Positions 8,801 to 18,891 of a stretch of DNA of 64,000 nt are shown here, in pieces (positions within the stretch are counted from its first letter, which is position 1; every line of letters starts with the position of its first letter). The stretch is from Bog-159 sp963738375 (lineage in GTDB: Bacteria > Acidobacteriota > Terriglobia > Bryobacterales > Bryobacteraceae): positions 1,612,001 to 1,676,000 of the forward strand of contig CAVTWL010000004.1 of NCBI GenBank assembly GCA_963738375.1, read 5' to 3'. The notes beneath the pieces are model-generated. The model was not told the DNA's origin. It did no database searches and worked only from the letters and a program-made list of their open reading frames with translations. Both the position numbers and the translations under genes were made by a program.

Positions 8801-9955
8801 TTAAATCACCTCGGGCGCAACGTGGCCTTGTGCCAACGGCGTATCGAAGCCCAGGCGCGCGCCCAGCGTAGGCACCAGATCCGTCGATTCCAGAGGCCTC
8901 TCCACCACCACGTTCTCCCGGATTCCCGGACCCATGGCAATCATCCACGTGGTGCGGGAAAGCGGGTCGCCCGTCCGGTGGTGCTGAAATCCGTTCCCTC
9001 CAGCGTCGCCATCCGAATCGCGCCCAAAATCCGGCAGAATAAACATCGCGGTCTTGCCTTGATACTCCGGTTCGCTCTGTGCCGTCTTCCAAATCTCCGC
9101 GCACAGCCGGTCTGTCCGTTGGATCGCTTCCAGGTAAAGCGAATACGTGCCCGAATGTGCGATGTCGATATCGTGGAGTGTGATCCAGAGTAAGCTCGGC
9201 GCCAGCTGCCGCATCAGTTGCCGTGCGATGTAGACTGACAATTCGTCCGGACTCGCTAGCGTCCGCGCATGCGTCGCAAAGTCGCCCACCGAAAGGCGCA
9301 TCACGTCCGCCATCTCGTGCAACTCCACTTCGCCGCCCCCCAGTTGCGGAGCGTACATTGGCGTTTCGTAATTGTCGCGCAGCAAATGATCGTATCCCTG
9401 GCCCCCGCCTCTTAGCGCCGCCGCCAGCAGCCGTTTCGGCAGGATCACCCCCGCGCCCGACCCGCCCGCATACGAACGGTGTCCACTCTCTCCAATGCGG
9501 TTGAATCCATTGCTCGGCGCCACCACCCAGGCGTCTCTGGCGGGCCGTTTCAAACTCCGCCGGAAATACTCGAATACCGTCGGGTGGTCCGGAGGCACCG
9601 CCGCAAAATTGTTGAACGTCTCGTAGGTTCCGGTTGCCAGGCTGGCGGTCGCCACGTAGTGGCCCAAAATCCCGCGGTTGATCACCTGGCTGAAAAAGGT
9701 GGACCGAGGAATCAACTCGCCCAGCAGCCGCGGGATGTTCTCCTGTCCCTCCGGCATGAACGTCTCTTCGTCGCGCGCCCCGCCTCCGAAGGTCACCACG
9801 ATCGCCTTCTGATTGCGCGTCGCCGCCCGCGCGCCCCACGGCAGGCAACTCGCCGCCGCCGCGCCCGTCACGGTGCGCAGAAAATCGCGGCGACTGCGGG
9901 ATACTGCCTGCACGATCTCACGCGGGCTCGCATCCAAAGCTATGTGCCGCGGCAT
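8801..9955 (-). CDS. Tat-exported alkaline-phosphatase-superfamily protein
   Basis: A 384-aa protein. It begins with a 20-residue leader and then a twin-arginine motif and hydrophobic stretch (SRSRRDFLRTVTGAAAASCL), so it is exported folded. The mature part has features of the alkaline phosphatase/sulfatase fold: an early strand AIVVTFGGGARDEETF, a central DIDIAHSGTY, a late FILPDFGRDSDGDAGGNGFQ metal-site-like segment, and the closing ESTDLVPTLGARLG typical of the superfamily. The nucleophile Ser/Thr/Cys is not obvious, so the activity is uncertain. The start is supported by AGGGG before the ATG. It forms an operon with the gene at 7597-8799. Confidence 0.75.
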   Translation of the reverse strand: MPRHIALDASPREIVQAVSRSRRDFLRTVTGAAAASCLPWGARAATRNQKAIVVTFGGGARDEETFMPEGQENIPRLLGELIPRSTFFSQVINRGILGHYVATASLATGTYETFNNFAAVPPDHPTVFEYFRRSLKRPARDAWVVAPSNGFNRIGESGHRSYAGGSGAGVILPKRLLAAALRGGGQGYDHLLRDNYETPMYAPQLGGGEVELHEMADVMRLSVGDFATHARTLASPDELSVYIARQLMRQLAPSLLWITLHDIDIAHSGTYSLYLEAIQRTDRLCAEIWKTAQSEPEYQGKTAMFILPDFGRDSDGDAGGNGFQHHRTGDPLSRTTWMIAMGPGIRENVVVERPLESTDLVPTLGARLGFDTPLAQGHVAPEVI

Positions 9956-9979
9956 GGTCCCCTCAATCCGGCTAGCATT

Positions 9980-10999
9980 TTAACATGGCGTCTTCGGCTT
10001 CGCGGGCGCTTGGCAGGTGCTCTCGCGAATCACCAGGTGCGTCTCCACTTTGCCGTCCAATTGAGCCCTGGACGGCTCGTCCAGTCCGCGCAAGAGTGCG
10101 TGGAAAGCACGCTCTCCCAATTCCAGCCTCGAGAGTCTCACCGTAGTCAGCGGCGGCTCCGTAAACTCCGCCAGCCGGATATCGTCAAAACCCACCACGG
10201 AAATATCGTGCGGTACCGACAAACCCGCGCGTCGCACAGCACGCATCGTTCCGATTGCCGTGAGATCGTTTGAAGTCAAGACGGCCGTTGGGGAACAGCC
10301 GCTCGCCAGCATCCGTGTCATGGCGTTCAGGCCCCCATCTACTGTGTGATCGCCCTCTTCCACCAGCCGTTTGTCTTCGTCGATTCCATATCGGGTTAGC
10401 GACCGCAGAAACGCCGTGTGACGAATACGCGCGGACTTCAACGCCGGTGGCCCGCTGATAAATCCGATCTTACGGTGACCGAGTTGCAACAGGTGCTCTA
10501 CCGCTTCGTTCACACCCATCGCATAATCCACGACGATGCGGCTGATGCCCTCGCCGGTTGGGCCAACGTCCAGGAACACCATGGGCACATTCCGGTGTAC
10601 CAGTTGGTCGACCAGGTGCTTGTCCATTTCCGACGTCATAATGGCGACGCCTTCGACTTTGCGTTCTAGCATCCTGCGCATACACAAAGCCATCCGCGCC
10701 AAGTCATAATTAGTCGAGTTTACAAGTATTTCATAGCCTTGGTGGATGGCTACATCCTCGAAGCCCTTGATCAGCTCGGGGAAGAATGGATTTGTGATGT
10801 CGGATACAATTAGTCCAAAGATCCGGCTCCGCCCGGAGACCAGCGAGCGCGCTTGTGAATTCGGATAGTACTTCAATTCCTCTACAGCCTTCCAAACGCG
10901 TTTGGCCGTCTTAGGATCGACCATTGAAGGGTTGTTGATTGTGCGGGATACGGTGGCAGCCGACACTCCAGCTCGCCGCGCGACTTCTTTGATCTTCAT
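9980..10999 (-). CDS. LacI-family transcriptional regulator
   Basis: A 339-aa repressor with a canonical LacI helix-turn-helix at residues 3-22 (IKEVARRAGVSAATVSRTIN), the hinge (YYPNSQARSLVSGRS) and a periplasmic-binding-protein-like effector domain (IFGLIVSDITNPFFPELIKG, VVGFDDIRLAEFTEPPLTTV). It is divergent from the TonB receptor gene, whose predicted promoter contains a perfect 14-bp palindrome of LacI type. The simplest reading is sugar-responsive repression of that receptor. The effector is not known. The Tat-exported protein gene follows on the same strand, 24 bp downstream, so it may be co-transcribed. Confidence 0.93.
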   Translation of the reverse strand: MKIKEVARRAGVSAATVSRTINNPSMVDPKTAKRVWKAVEELKYYPNSQARSLVSGRSRIFGLIVSDITNPFFPELIKGFEDVAIHQGYEILVNSTNYDLARMALCMRRMLERKVEGVAIMTSEMDKHLVDQLVHRNVPMVFLDVGPTGEGISRIVVDYAMGVNEAVEHLLQLGHRKIGFISGPPALKSARIRHTAFLRSLTRYGIDEDKRLVEEGDHTVDGGLNAMTRMLASGCSPTAVLTSNDLTAIGTMRAVRRAGLSVPHDISVVGFDDIRLAEFTEPPLTTVRLSRLELGERAFHALLRGLDEPSRAQLDGKVETHLVIRESTCQAPAKPKTPC

Positions 11000-11026
11000 G
11001 GTTTGTCCGCTTACCTGATGCTGTTA

Positions 11027-11056
11027 GCTATAGCGCGTTCGCACCGCCCCTGACAA
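11027..11056 (-). promoter_or_regulatory. Predicted promoter of the LacI regulator gene
   Basis: On the minus strand TTGTCA (11056-11051) and TATAGC (11032-11027) are separated by 18 bp. The start codon at 10999 is about 20 nt below the expected transcription start. It is divergent from, and about 40 bp away from, the receptor promoter. Confidence 0.45.
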
Positions 11057-11096
11057 GCCTCCAGAAAATATTAATATCAAATTCGGCACACCCCCC

Positions 11097-11144
11097 TTGA
11101 CTTACATTCGCTTTGTCGCTTAACATCGTCTGCAAACGTTTGCA
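11097..11144 (+). promoter_or_regulatory. Receptor-gene promoter with LacI-type operator over the start site
   Basis: TTGACT (11097-11102), an 18-bp spacer and TAACAT (11121-11126) form a sigma-70-like promoter. Immediately downstream lies TGCAAACGTTTGCA (11131-11144), a perfect 14-bp palindrome with the central CG step typical of LacI/PurR-family operators. It covers the expected transcription start, the position for simple repression. The adjacent divergent gene encodes a LacI-family protein. Confidence 0.7.
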
Positions 11145-11235
11145 TGACAGTCCTTGGAGGCTGGGTGGGTTAGCTCGGGTCAGATTCAAATTCGCACGAC
11201 AGGTCTCCTGCACACGGGAGGCGAGAGGGGAATCT

Positions 11236-14200
11236 ATGCGCCAGGTCGCGTTTACGAGAGTGCTGTTGCTCGCGCTGTTATTGGTTAGCGCCGTTTTTGC
11301 CCAGCGGGATTTGGGCACCATCACCGGAATAGTCAGCGATCCCACGGGCGCGGCTATACCCAACGCAAAGGTTACTATCACTGAAGTTGCCACCAATCTG
11401 AGCTACGACGTGGCCACCAATACCGCCGGCGAGTATATCCGTCCGGCATTAAAGGCCGGAACATATACCGTGACAGCCGAGGCGCAGGGCTTCCGCCGCG
11501 TCGCCCAGCAGAATGTTGACGTGACCGCCGGTGATCGCATTGGCGTCAACTTGACGCTCCCTATCGGTCAAGTCAGCGAAGCCATTGAAGTCAGTGCCGC
11601 TGCCCCTCTCTTACAGACCGAAAACACGTCCCAAGGCGCCGATCTGAACACCTCCGAAGTCAGTCAATTGCCCCTAGGGGGTCAGCGTGTGTTCGCTTAC
11701 CTGGCTCGGCTTTCACCCGGTGTTCTGGTGGCCGAGCCCGGCGCGCGCGACGCGCAAAACGGTGGCTTTTCCGCCAATGGTGTCCGCTCCACCGGGGAAA
11801 ACAACTTCCTGCTGAACGGCGTTGATAACAACGTCAACGACATCGACTTCATCAACCAAACCTCGTACGTAATCGGTCCATCGATCGATGCCATCGGTGA
11901 GATGCGCATTCTCACTAACGGCTACAACGCCGAGTACGGCCGCTCCGCGGGTGGCGTCATGGACGTGACGCTCAAGTCTGGCACCAACCAGTTGCATGGC
12001 GACCTGTTTGAGTATCTGCAGAACACCGATCTCGACGCCAACAGGTGGGAAAACAACTTGGCCAGCGTCGGACGCCCGGCGCTCCAGCAAAACCAGTTCG
12101 GTGTCACCGCGGGCGGTCCCATCATCAAGAACAAACTGTTCATTTTCGGCGACTATCAGGGCACCAAGATCGCAACTGCGGGCGGCGTCATTCAGAACCT
12201 CGGTTACGGCGGCTTTTACACCATTCCAACACCGGCCGAAATCGCTGGTAATTTCGCCGGCGTGGCTACTGTGTACGACCCGACCACCACCGTTTGTAAT
12301 AGTGCGGGCAACTGCACCCGGACGCCTTACCCCAACAATCAGATTCCAACTTCCCAGATCGATCCGGCCGCCGCTAAGATCGCCGGACTGTATCCCACGC
12401 CCAACCAACCCATTCAGCCGGGCAATTATCCGGCGAACGACTACTACGCTGTGACCGCCGGCGGTTTGCGCACCGACCAGGGCGACGGTCGTGTCGACTA
12501 TAAGATCAACGACAGAAATAGCTTGTTTGGAAGTATCAGCTGGTCCGATACCAACAAAAACAACACCCCGCCGTTCCCCGGCGCGCTCGATGGCGGTAAT
12601 TTCTACGGTTCTAGCGAAACAGGATCTCGGTCGCAACGCCCAAATCGGTTACACCCGCATCTGGTCGCCATCGCTTATTTCCGAAACGCGCATCGCCTAC
12701 AGCCGCTTGGTTACAGCGCGAGCCCAAGCCAATGCTCAGACGGACGAATTCAAGGCGTATGGCATTGGCGGCCTAGACCCCACCACGACCCTAAACGGAG
12801 GTCTTCCTCAGTTCGGCATGGGTCAGTACAGCCAGATCGGTGCCAATGACTGGCTGCCAACCAAGGAATACAGCAACGTTTGGGATTTCATCCAAAACGT
12901 GGCTTTGAACAAAGGCACTCACGCCTTCAAGTTCGGCGCCGAAGTGAAGCCCATCGGCTTCCCCTTCTTCCAGGTTCCGTTTCCTCACGGCGAAATGAAC
13001 TTCTCCCGTGTTGAAACCGCGCAACCCATTCCGGGCGCGCCTTCCGCTACCACCGGCGATTCATTTGCCTCGTTCCTGTTAGGCGCCATCGACAACGGTC
13101 AGATTTCCACCACCAACTTCATCTCTTCCACCCGCCAGTCCTATGATTTCTATGCGCAGGACGACTGGAAGATCACCCCCAAACTGACTATCAACTACGG
13201 ATTGCGTTACGAACTGTGGTCGCCGATCGGCGAACAGTTTGCTCGCCAGTCGAATTTCGATGTAAATACCCTGACTCTGGAAATCCCGAAAGGGCCGAAT
13301 CAGGATGCTCCTCTACCGCCCAACTTCAACGCTCCTTATACCCTGAACGGTGTGACTTACCCCGCGCTGTTCCCCAACGTGAAAGTATGCCGTGGCTGTG
13401 TGTCGCAGTATCTCATTCCCTGGGATAAGCATGACTTCGGCCCTCGCTTGGGCTTTGCCTACAATTTTGCCCCCAAGATGGTCGTCCGCGCCGCTTACGG
13501 TATCTTCTACGGCGGTGAAGAGCAACAGGGCGGAAACCCGAATCGTGGTGAATCCGCGCCCTTCAACGAATCGCCGCAATTGAACCGTCCGGCTGGAGTG
13601 AACGAATTTCTGCCGGACCCGCTGTTCGCCAATGGATCGGCGATCGGCGGAGTAAGCGTCGGCTATCCCCTGACTGTGTTTACCACCTATCCGGTCAGCT
13701 CACTGCAATTCCGCGAAGTCGCAAATAACTTCGATAACCCCATGGTTCAAAAGTGGAACATTACCGTCCAGCGGGAATTAGGCCACAATATGGCTTTCGA
13801 GTTGGGCTACCAGGGCAATCATTCGTCACACCAGTTGTTCCAGCCTGACTTTAACCCCTGTCCCAACTTGGCGACCACCAACACCAACATCAACTGCAAC
13901 TCACTCCGGATCTACCCCGATATCGGCAGTATCTCCGGCACCGCCAGCTTCGGATACGGTAACTACAATGCGATGACCGCTATGTTGCAAAAGCGCTATT
14001 CCAACGGGCTTCAGTTCATCAGTTCCTACACATGGGGACACGCTTTGGCCAACACCGGCACTACGCTCAGCGGTTCACAGAATTTCCAGACCATCAGCAA
14101 CACCAACTATGGCCTGAGTTATTCCAACGCCGCTTGGGATATCCGGCAGAACTTCACCACCGGCTTCACTTACGACATTCCCTTCGGCCGCGGCCGCCAG

Positions 14201-14695
14201 TATGCCGGCAATATGAACCGCGCCGCCGATTTTCTTTTGGGCGGCTGGCAGGTGAACGGTATCCTCACTCTGCACACGGGCCAGCCCTACACGGTCAGCG
14301 CCAACGGTTCCTACTGCGTTGGCGTGTGGGCGGGTTGTTTCCCGGCCATCGTATCGGGCGCCAGCGCCAACGCCGCGCCGGCGGGCGGTCGCACTCCGTC
14401 CGAGTGGTTCAATACCGCCAACTTCACCGCTCCGGCAAACCTGACTCAGGGCGACGGCAGCGACAACACCAACTACGGCCCGCCGCTCCGCAACTTGGAT
14501 GCGTCGATCTTCAAGGGTTTCGCCTTCACCGAACGCTACAGTCTTCAATTCCGTGCGGAGGTATTCAACCTGACCAATACGCCGCAATTCAGTTTCCCCG
14601 ATAGTAACTTCGGCGACGCTAATTTCGGCAAAGTGACTAGCACGCTACCCGGTACCGAACGCCACTTCCAGTTCTCGCTGAAATTCCTGTTCTGA
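11236..14695 (+). CDS. TonB-dependent receptor with carboxypeptidase-regulatory-like N-terminus (one frameshift)
   Basis: About 1,150 codons. The start at 11236 follows GAGAGGGG, and the signal peptide is RVLLLALLLVSAVFAQ. Next comes a carboxypeptidase-regulatory-like beta-sandwich (GTITGIVSDPTGAAIPNAKV, residues about 30-110), a TonB plug (NNFLLNGVDNNVNDIDFINQ, AEYGRSAGGVMDVTLKSGTN) and a long beta-barrel ending in Phe (RHFQFSLKFLF). The frame breaks near 12615-12625: one frame runs to GGNFYGSSE and resumes one base later at QDLGRNAQIGYTRI. The break is at an AAA run in GCGAAACAGG, so one extra base explains it. It is an outer-membrane uptake receptor of Oar/SusC-like type; the substrate is unknown. 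Confidence 0.88.
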
Positions 14696-14720
14696 TGCCG
14701 GCCTTGCCGGCTATGGAAAA

Positions 14721-14757
14721 CCGGGGCAGAAGCGGATGGCCCCCCGCTTTGCCCCGG
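14721..14757 (+). terminator. Hairpin after the receptor gene
   Basis: CCGGGGCA-GAAGCGG pairs with CCGCTT-TGCCCCGG around a short C-rich loop, a stem of about 14 bp with one bulge, 25 bp after the receptor stop codon and followed by CTTT. The U-tract is weak. The first ATG of the next frame (14736) lies inside the hairpin, which argues for the ATG at 14766 as the real start of that gene. Confidence 0.5.
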
Positions 14758-14765
14758 GCTTTACA

Positions 14766-17700
14766 ATGGGACTAGTGACCACCCTACCTATCGAACGCCG
14801 CCGGTTTCTCGCGGCACTCGCGGGCATTGGCTTCCTCCCTAGAATTGCACTTGGCTCTACCCCTTTTACAGTTCACTACCGCAAGCCAAATCCCTACGAA
14901 AGCGTCCTGGCACACGTCGCGGAAGGCGCCGACGAGTTCCCTTTCGAAAAGGACGCCGTCGATATTGAACAGCGCCTCTCCCGAGTTCTCCAGGGTGAAT
15001 TGCCCTCCCTAGCGGCGAATTTCGAAGGCGCCGGCCCGTTCGCCGTGCGCTATCGCGCAATTTCAAGCGGCGTGGCGGAGGCGGAGTTCGGGAATGGGCT
15101 CCCCTTCCACGAAAGCCTCCGCCAATGGCTCAAGTCCTTAGGCGAGGTTCGCCGCGCCCGCTTCTTCGTCCTGCCGGATCACTTAGTCCGTTACGAAATT
15201 GCCAGTCCCCAAGCCTATCGGATCGGTCTGTGGAAACAAGTCTGGCAGCAGGGCGTCTTGCAATCGTGGCAGCCTGTCAGTGAGACTCTCACCACCGCTC
15301 CCCAACCTTTTTTCGAGGACATAACTGGATACTCATTCGGTTCGTCGCCATCCTTCCGTGACCAGTTACTCACGGGCAACACCTTCTGGCGATCCCGCCT
15401 CGACGCCGCCACCGGTATCGACATCTATGCTAACAACGGAATCGCCGTGGGCGACATCGACAACGACGGGTGGGATGAAGTTTATGTTTGCCAGCAGGCC
15501 GGGCTCCCCAACCGACTCTATAAGAATCGGGGCGACGCTACATTCATCGATATCACCGAGCAAGCCGGCTTGGCCATTCTCGACGAGACTACCTGCGCCC
15601 TCTTCGTCGATTTCCGTAACTCCGGCCATCAGGACCTGGTCGTATTAGGGGGCGCCGGCCCGCTCCTGTTCCTCAACGACGGTACCGGTAAGTTCGCCCA
15701 TCAGCCTGGAGCGTTCCGTTTCCGCACTCCTCCCCAAGGCGTTTTCACCGGCATGGCAGCCGCGGACTACGACCGTGACGGCCTGGTCGACCTTTATCTC
15801 TGCACCTACCTGTTCTTTCAAAGCGAAGATCAGTATCGCTACGCCGTGCCCTATCACGACGCGCAAAATGGCCCGCCCAACTATCTCTTTCGCAATCGCC
15901 TTGGTGTTTCCGGAACCTTCGAGGATGTCACGGAAGAGTCCGGAATCCATCAGAACAACAATCGCTTCAGTTTTGCCCCTGCCTGGGGCGATTTCGATGG
16001 CGACGGATGGCCCGATCTTTACGTCGCCAATGACTTCGGCCGCGCCAATCTCTATCGCAATCGTCAGGGCCGCTTTCAGGATGAAGCCGCCGCGGCAGGT
16101 GTGGAGAATCTAGCTCCCGGCATGAGCGCCGCCTGGTTCGACTATGATGCGGACGGCCGCCTGGACCTATATGTCTCCAATATGTGGACCGCCCCCGGCC
16201 AGCGCCTCATTCAGGACCCGGCCTTTGCGCCCGCGCGCCAACATCCTGCCGAATACCATAGCCATACCCGCGGCAATGCCCTGTTTCATAACTCGGGCGA
16301 CGGCCGCTTCTCAGACGCAGCCGCCGCCGAAAACGTCGCCATGGGACGGTGGGCCTGGTGCGCTGACGCCGCTGACTTCGACAACGATGGCTCTCCGGAA
16401 ATCTACATTGCTGCCGGCATGCTCACTAACCCTTCTGATCGCGATCTGGAGAGTTTCTTCTGGCGTCAGGTCGTCGCGAAATCGCCAGCCGCGGCGGCGC
16501 CGGTGCCGGCGTATGAAAATGGCTGGAATGCGATTAACCAGTTAATCCGCGAGGAGGATAGCTGGTCCGGGCGACAACCCAATGTCTTCTACAAACGGTA
16601 TCTTCCCCACGACGGGACCCCCTCCCGCTATCACGATTTCTCGGGCGTCAGCGGACTGGATTTCGCCGCCGACTCCCGTTCCTTCGCCTTCACCGATGTC
16701 GATCATGATGGCAACTTGGATATTCTCCTCAAGAGCCGGCTGGCTCCTCAGGTGCGTATCTTGCGCAACAACTGTGGCGCCGGCGGACATTCCATCGCGA
16801 TCAGCTTGCGCGGTGTAAAATCCAATCGCGACGCCATCGGCGCGCGCCTCGAAGTCGCCGGCCGCGCCTATCACCTGACCGCGGGCAGCGGGTATCTCTC
16901 CCAACACTCCAAGCGGCTCCACATCGGTCTGGGTGAGGCCGACGAAGCCCCCGTTACCATCGTCTGGCCCTCGGGCGAGCACCAGGCTTTCCCCAGCCTC
17001 CGGGCCGGCTTCCACTACAGGATCGTTGAATCGTCCAACCAGGTGGAATCCACGCCCTTCGCCGTTCGCCCCCCCATCACCTCCCCGCCAACCAAATCCG
17101 AAAACGCAGCGGCCTTCGCCTCCACCTGGCTATACGAGCCCGTGCCGCTTCCCGAAAAACACAGCGGCCTCGGCTTTCTGCTCCTCACGAACGGAACCTC
17201 CGTCCCAAACCTCGCCGGTTTCCCCGTAGAAACCATCGACCTGTCGCGCGCTGCGCCTGATATCGCTGCGCAATACGCCATCTTCCACCGCTACCTATTC
17301 GAATTGCGAGCGGAACTCGCCCTACCGCTGTTGATCCTGATCGACGACCGCGGCTGTGCCCACAAAATCTACGCCGAAATTCCGCCTGCCGCCGAACTTA
17401 AGGCCGATCTCCAGGCTCTCCGCGCCGGCCCCCGGCCGGAACGCGCTCTTCCCTTCCCCGGCCGTTACTATCTCCCCCCCCGCCGCAACTACTTCAAGCT
17501 GGGCGCAGCCTTCTACTGGGCCGGCTATCCCGATCGCGCCATTCCCTACCTCGACGAGGTAATCCGCCGGGATCCGGAGAACTGGAAGGCTTTGTTTGCG
17601 CTCGCTCAAATCGACTTGGAAGCCGGATACTGGCAGCCCGCTCTCGATAATTTCGAACGCGTGCTCGCCCTCAAGCCCGAACATCCCCCGTCGCTGGCTG

Positions 17701-18134
17701 CGTCTGCCGAGGCTCACGAGCATTTGAGCGACATGAAAGCCGCGGAGGAGTTGTACCTACGCGCGCTCGCCGCCGACCCTAAGAATTCGGAGACCGCCAA
17801 CCGTCTTGGGCTGTTGCTCGCGAAACAAAACCGCTCGAACGAAGCGAAACAGTTCTTTGAACGCGCCATCGCCAGCGATCCTGCGAACAGCGGCGCCATC
17901 AACAACTTGGCTGTCTTATATACCAAACTGGGCCAGACCGGCGATGCCATCGCCGCCTTCCAATACGGTATCGAGCGTGCGCCTGAGGATGATTCGCTTT
18001 ACCTCAATCTCGGACGCCTGTATATTTCCACCGGCAATCGCGCCAAGGCCCGGGAAGTCATGCAGCGGTTGCTCCATCGGAAGCCCGGCGACCCCGTCGC
18101 CACCCGGGCCCTCAGCGAGTTGGACGGGCGCTAA
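14766..18134 (+). CDS. FG-GAP/ASPIC-UnbV propeller fused to a TPR domain
   Basis: About 1,122 aa. The N-terminus has a Tat-like signal (ERRRFLAALAGIGFLPRIAL). After about 200 residues without a known domain, seven FG-GAP/VCBS units follow (VGDIDNDGWDEVYV, AADYDRDGLVDLYL, WGDFDGDGWPDLYV, WFDYDADGRLDLYV, AADFDNDGSPEIYI, FTDVDHDGNLDILL), then an ASPIC/UnbV domain (SNRDAIGARLEVAGRAYHLT), and in the last 250 residues TPR units (NYFKLGAAFYWAGYPDRAIP, NLAVLYTKLGQTGDAIAAFQ). This joins in one chain the two modules encoded by separate gene pairs at 1.7-7.6 kb. It lies just downstream of the TonB receptor on the same strand. Confidence 0.88.
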   Translation: MGLVTTLPIERRRFLAALAGIGFLPRIALGSTPFTVHYRKPNPYESVLAHVAEGADEFPFEKDAVDIEQRLSRVLQGELPSLAANFEGAGPFAVRYRAISSGVAEAEFGNGLPFHESLRQWLKSLGEVRRARFFVLPDHLVRYEIASPQAYRIGLWKQVWQQGVLQSWQPVSETLTTAPQPFFEDITGYSFGSSPSFRDQLLTGNTFWRSRLDAATGIDIYANNGIAVGDIDNDGWDEVYVCQQAGLPNRLYKNRGDATFIDITEQAGLAILDETTCALFVDFRNSGHQDLVVLGGAGPLLFLNDGTGKFAHQPGAFRFRTPPQGVFTGMAAADYDRDGLVDLYLCTYLFFQSEDQYRYAVPYHDAQNGPPNYLFRNRLGVSGTFEDVTEESGIHQNNNRFSFAPAWGDFDGDGWPDLYVANDFGRANLYRNRQGRFQDEAAAAGVENLAPGMSAAWFDYDADGRLDLYVSNMWTAPGQRLIQDPAFAPARQHPAEYHSHTRGNALFHNSGDGRFSDAAAAENVAMGRWAWCADAADFDNDGSPEIYIAAGMLTNPSDRDLESFFWRQVVAKSPAAAAPVPAYENGWNAINQLIREEDSWSGRQPNVFYKRYLPHDGTPSRYHDFSGVSGLDFAADSRSFAFTDVDHDGNLDILLKSRLAPQVRILRNNCGAGGHSIAISLRGVKSNRDAIGARLEVAGRAYHLTAGSGYLSQHSKRLHIGLGEADEAPVTIVWPSGEHQAFPSLRAGFHYRIVESSNQVESTPFAVRPPITSPPTKSENAAAFASTWLYEPVPLPEKHSGLGFLLLTNGTSVPNLAGFPVETIDLSRAAPDIAAQYAIFHRYLFELRAELALPLLILIDDRGCAHKIYAEIPPAAELKADLQALRAGPRPERALPFPGRYYLPPRRNYFKLGAAFYWAGYPDRAIPYLDEVIRRDPENWKALFALAQIDLEAGYWQPALDNFERVLALKPEHPPSLAASAEAHEHLSDMKAAEELYLRALAADPKNSETANRLGLLLAKQNRSNEAKQFFERAIASDPANSGAINNLAVLYTKLGQTGDAIAAFQYGIERAPEDDSLYLNLGRLYISTGNRAKAREVMQRLLHRKPGDPVATRALSELDGR

Positions 18135-18204
18135 ATTCGCTCGCATCATCGCCTGAACCGGACGCCCATAGAAGGGCAGGTATCCAGAGCGCTTGGTTTC
18201 GTCT

Positions 18205-18783
18205 CTACTGGATGCGCGGCGGCGCGGAAGTCGGGACCGGCGCGCGGAGCAACGGAGCTTTGATGATTGCGCCCGTGAACTCCGGATAAAGGCTCCTGAA
18301 GTTCCGCGCGGCGTTTTCGAAATCGTCGCGGATCGCGACGGTCATGGTCTGGCCGGTAACATTACGCGCGAGCGGAGGAGTTACGGTAATTTCGCCCGTA
18401 TAGTAGGCAAGCGGGCCGTCGCCGGGATGAAGGCGGACATAGGCGATTTTGTCCCAGGCGGAGCTGGCACTCCCCACTGCTGCTTCAAATTCATCGAGTA
18501 TCCCGAGCGCTACGGGCTTCTTGAGAATGGCGTAAAAGCGATGGTCTGCGGCCACCGTGATTTCCCGTAGGAGATACTCTGGTGCGGCGCGGTTGGACTG
18601 GTGGACGAAGCGAATGGTCGGGCGCGACGAGGAAGTCGCGGACATCGTGAGCGAGCCGAAGACAAGAACGTAAGGCTCGTGCCGCCGGGCGAACTGACGC
18701 AGGAGGCCGCGGGAGACGCGGTTGGGATGGGCGCAGGAGGCGAGAGCCATTAGACCGAACGCCAGTACGGTGCGCTGGAACAT
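18205..18783 (-). CDS. Predicted lipoprotein or secreted protein of unknown function
   Basis: A 192-aa protein. The N-terminus (MFQRTVLAFGLMALASCAHP) has a lipobox-like LASC, so Cys17 is a likely lipidation site. The rest is basic and beta-rich (EPYVLVFGSLTMSATSSS, GPLAYYTGEITVTPPLARNV) with no known motif. It is convergent with the fusion gene to the left, and gene debris lies on the other side. Confidence 0.65.
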   Translation of the reverse strand: MFQRTVLAFGLMALASCAHPNRVSRGLLRQFARRHEPYVLVFGSLTMSATSSSRPTIRFVHQSNRAAPEYLLREITVAADHRFYAILKKPVALGILDEFEAAVGSASSAWDKIAYVRLHPGDGPLAYYTGEITVTPPLARNVTGQTMTVAIRDDFENAARNFRSLYPEFTGAIIKAPLLRAPVPTSAPPRIQ

Positions 18784-18891
18784 ATACTAATAACTTAGTA
18801 CTACTGTGATCGGAAAGCAACGCAAGGCCGATATTGCCGCATATCAAGGCGGTATTGGGGACGATTTGGAACCCAGTGGGTTTAGGTATAT

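Noticed and set aside
11713..12636. 307-codon minus-strand frame inside the TonB receptor gene
   Set aside because: It is antisense to well-conserved plug and barrel sequence and has no motif of its own.
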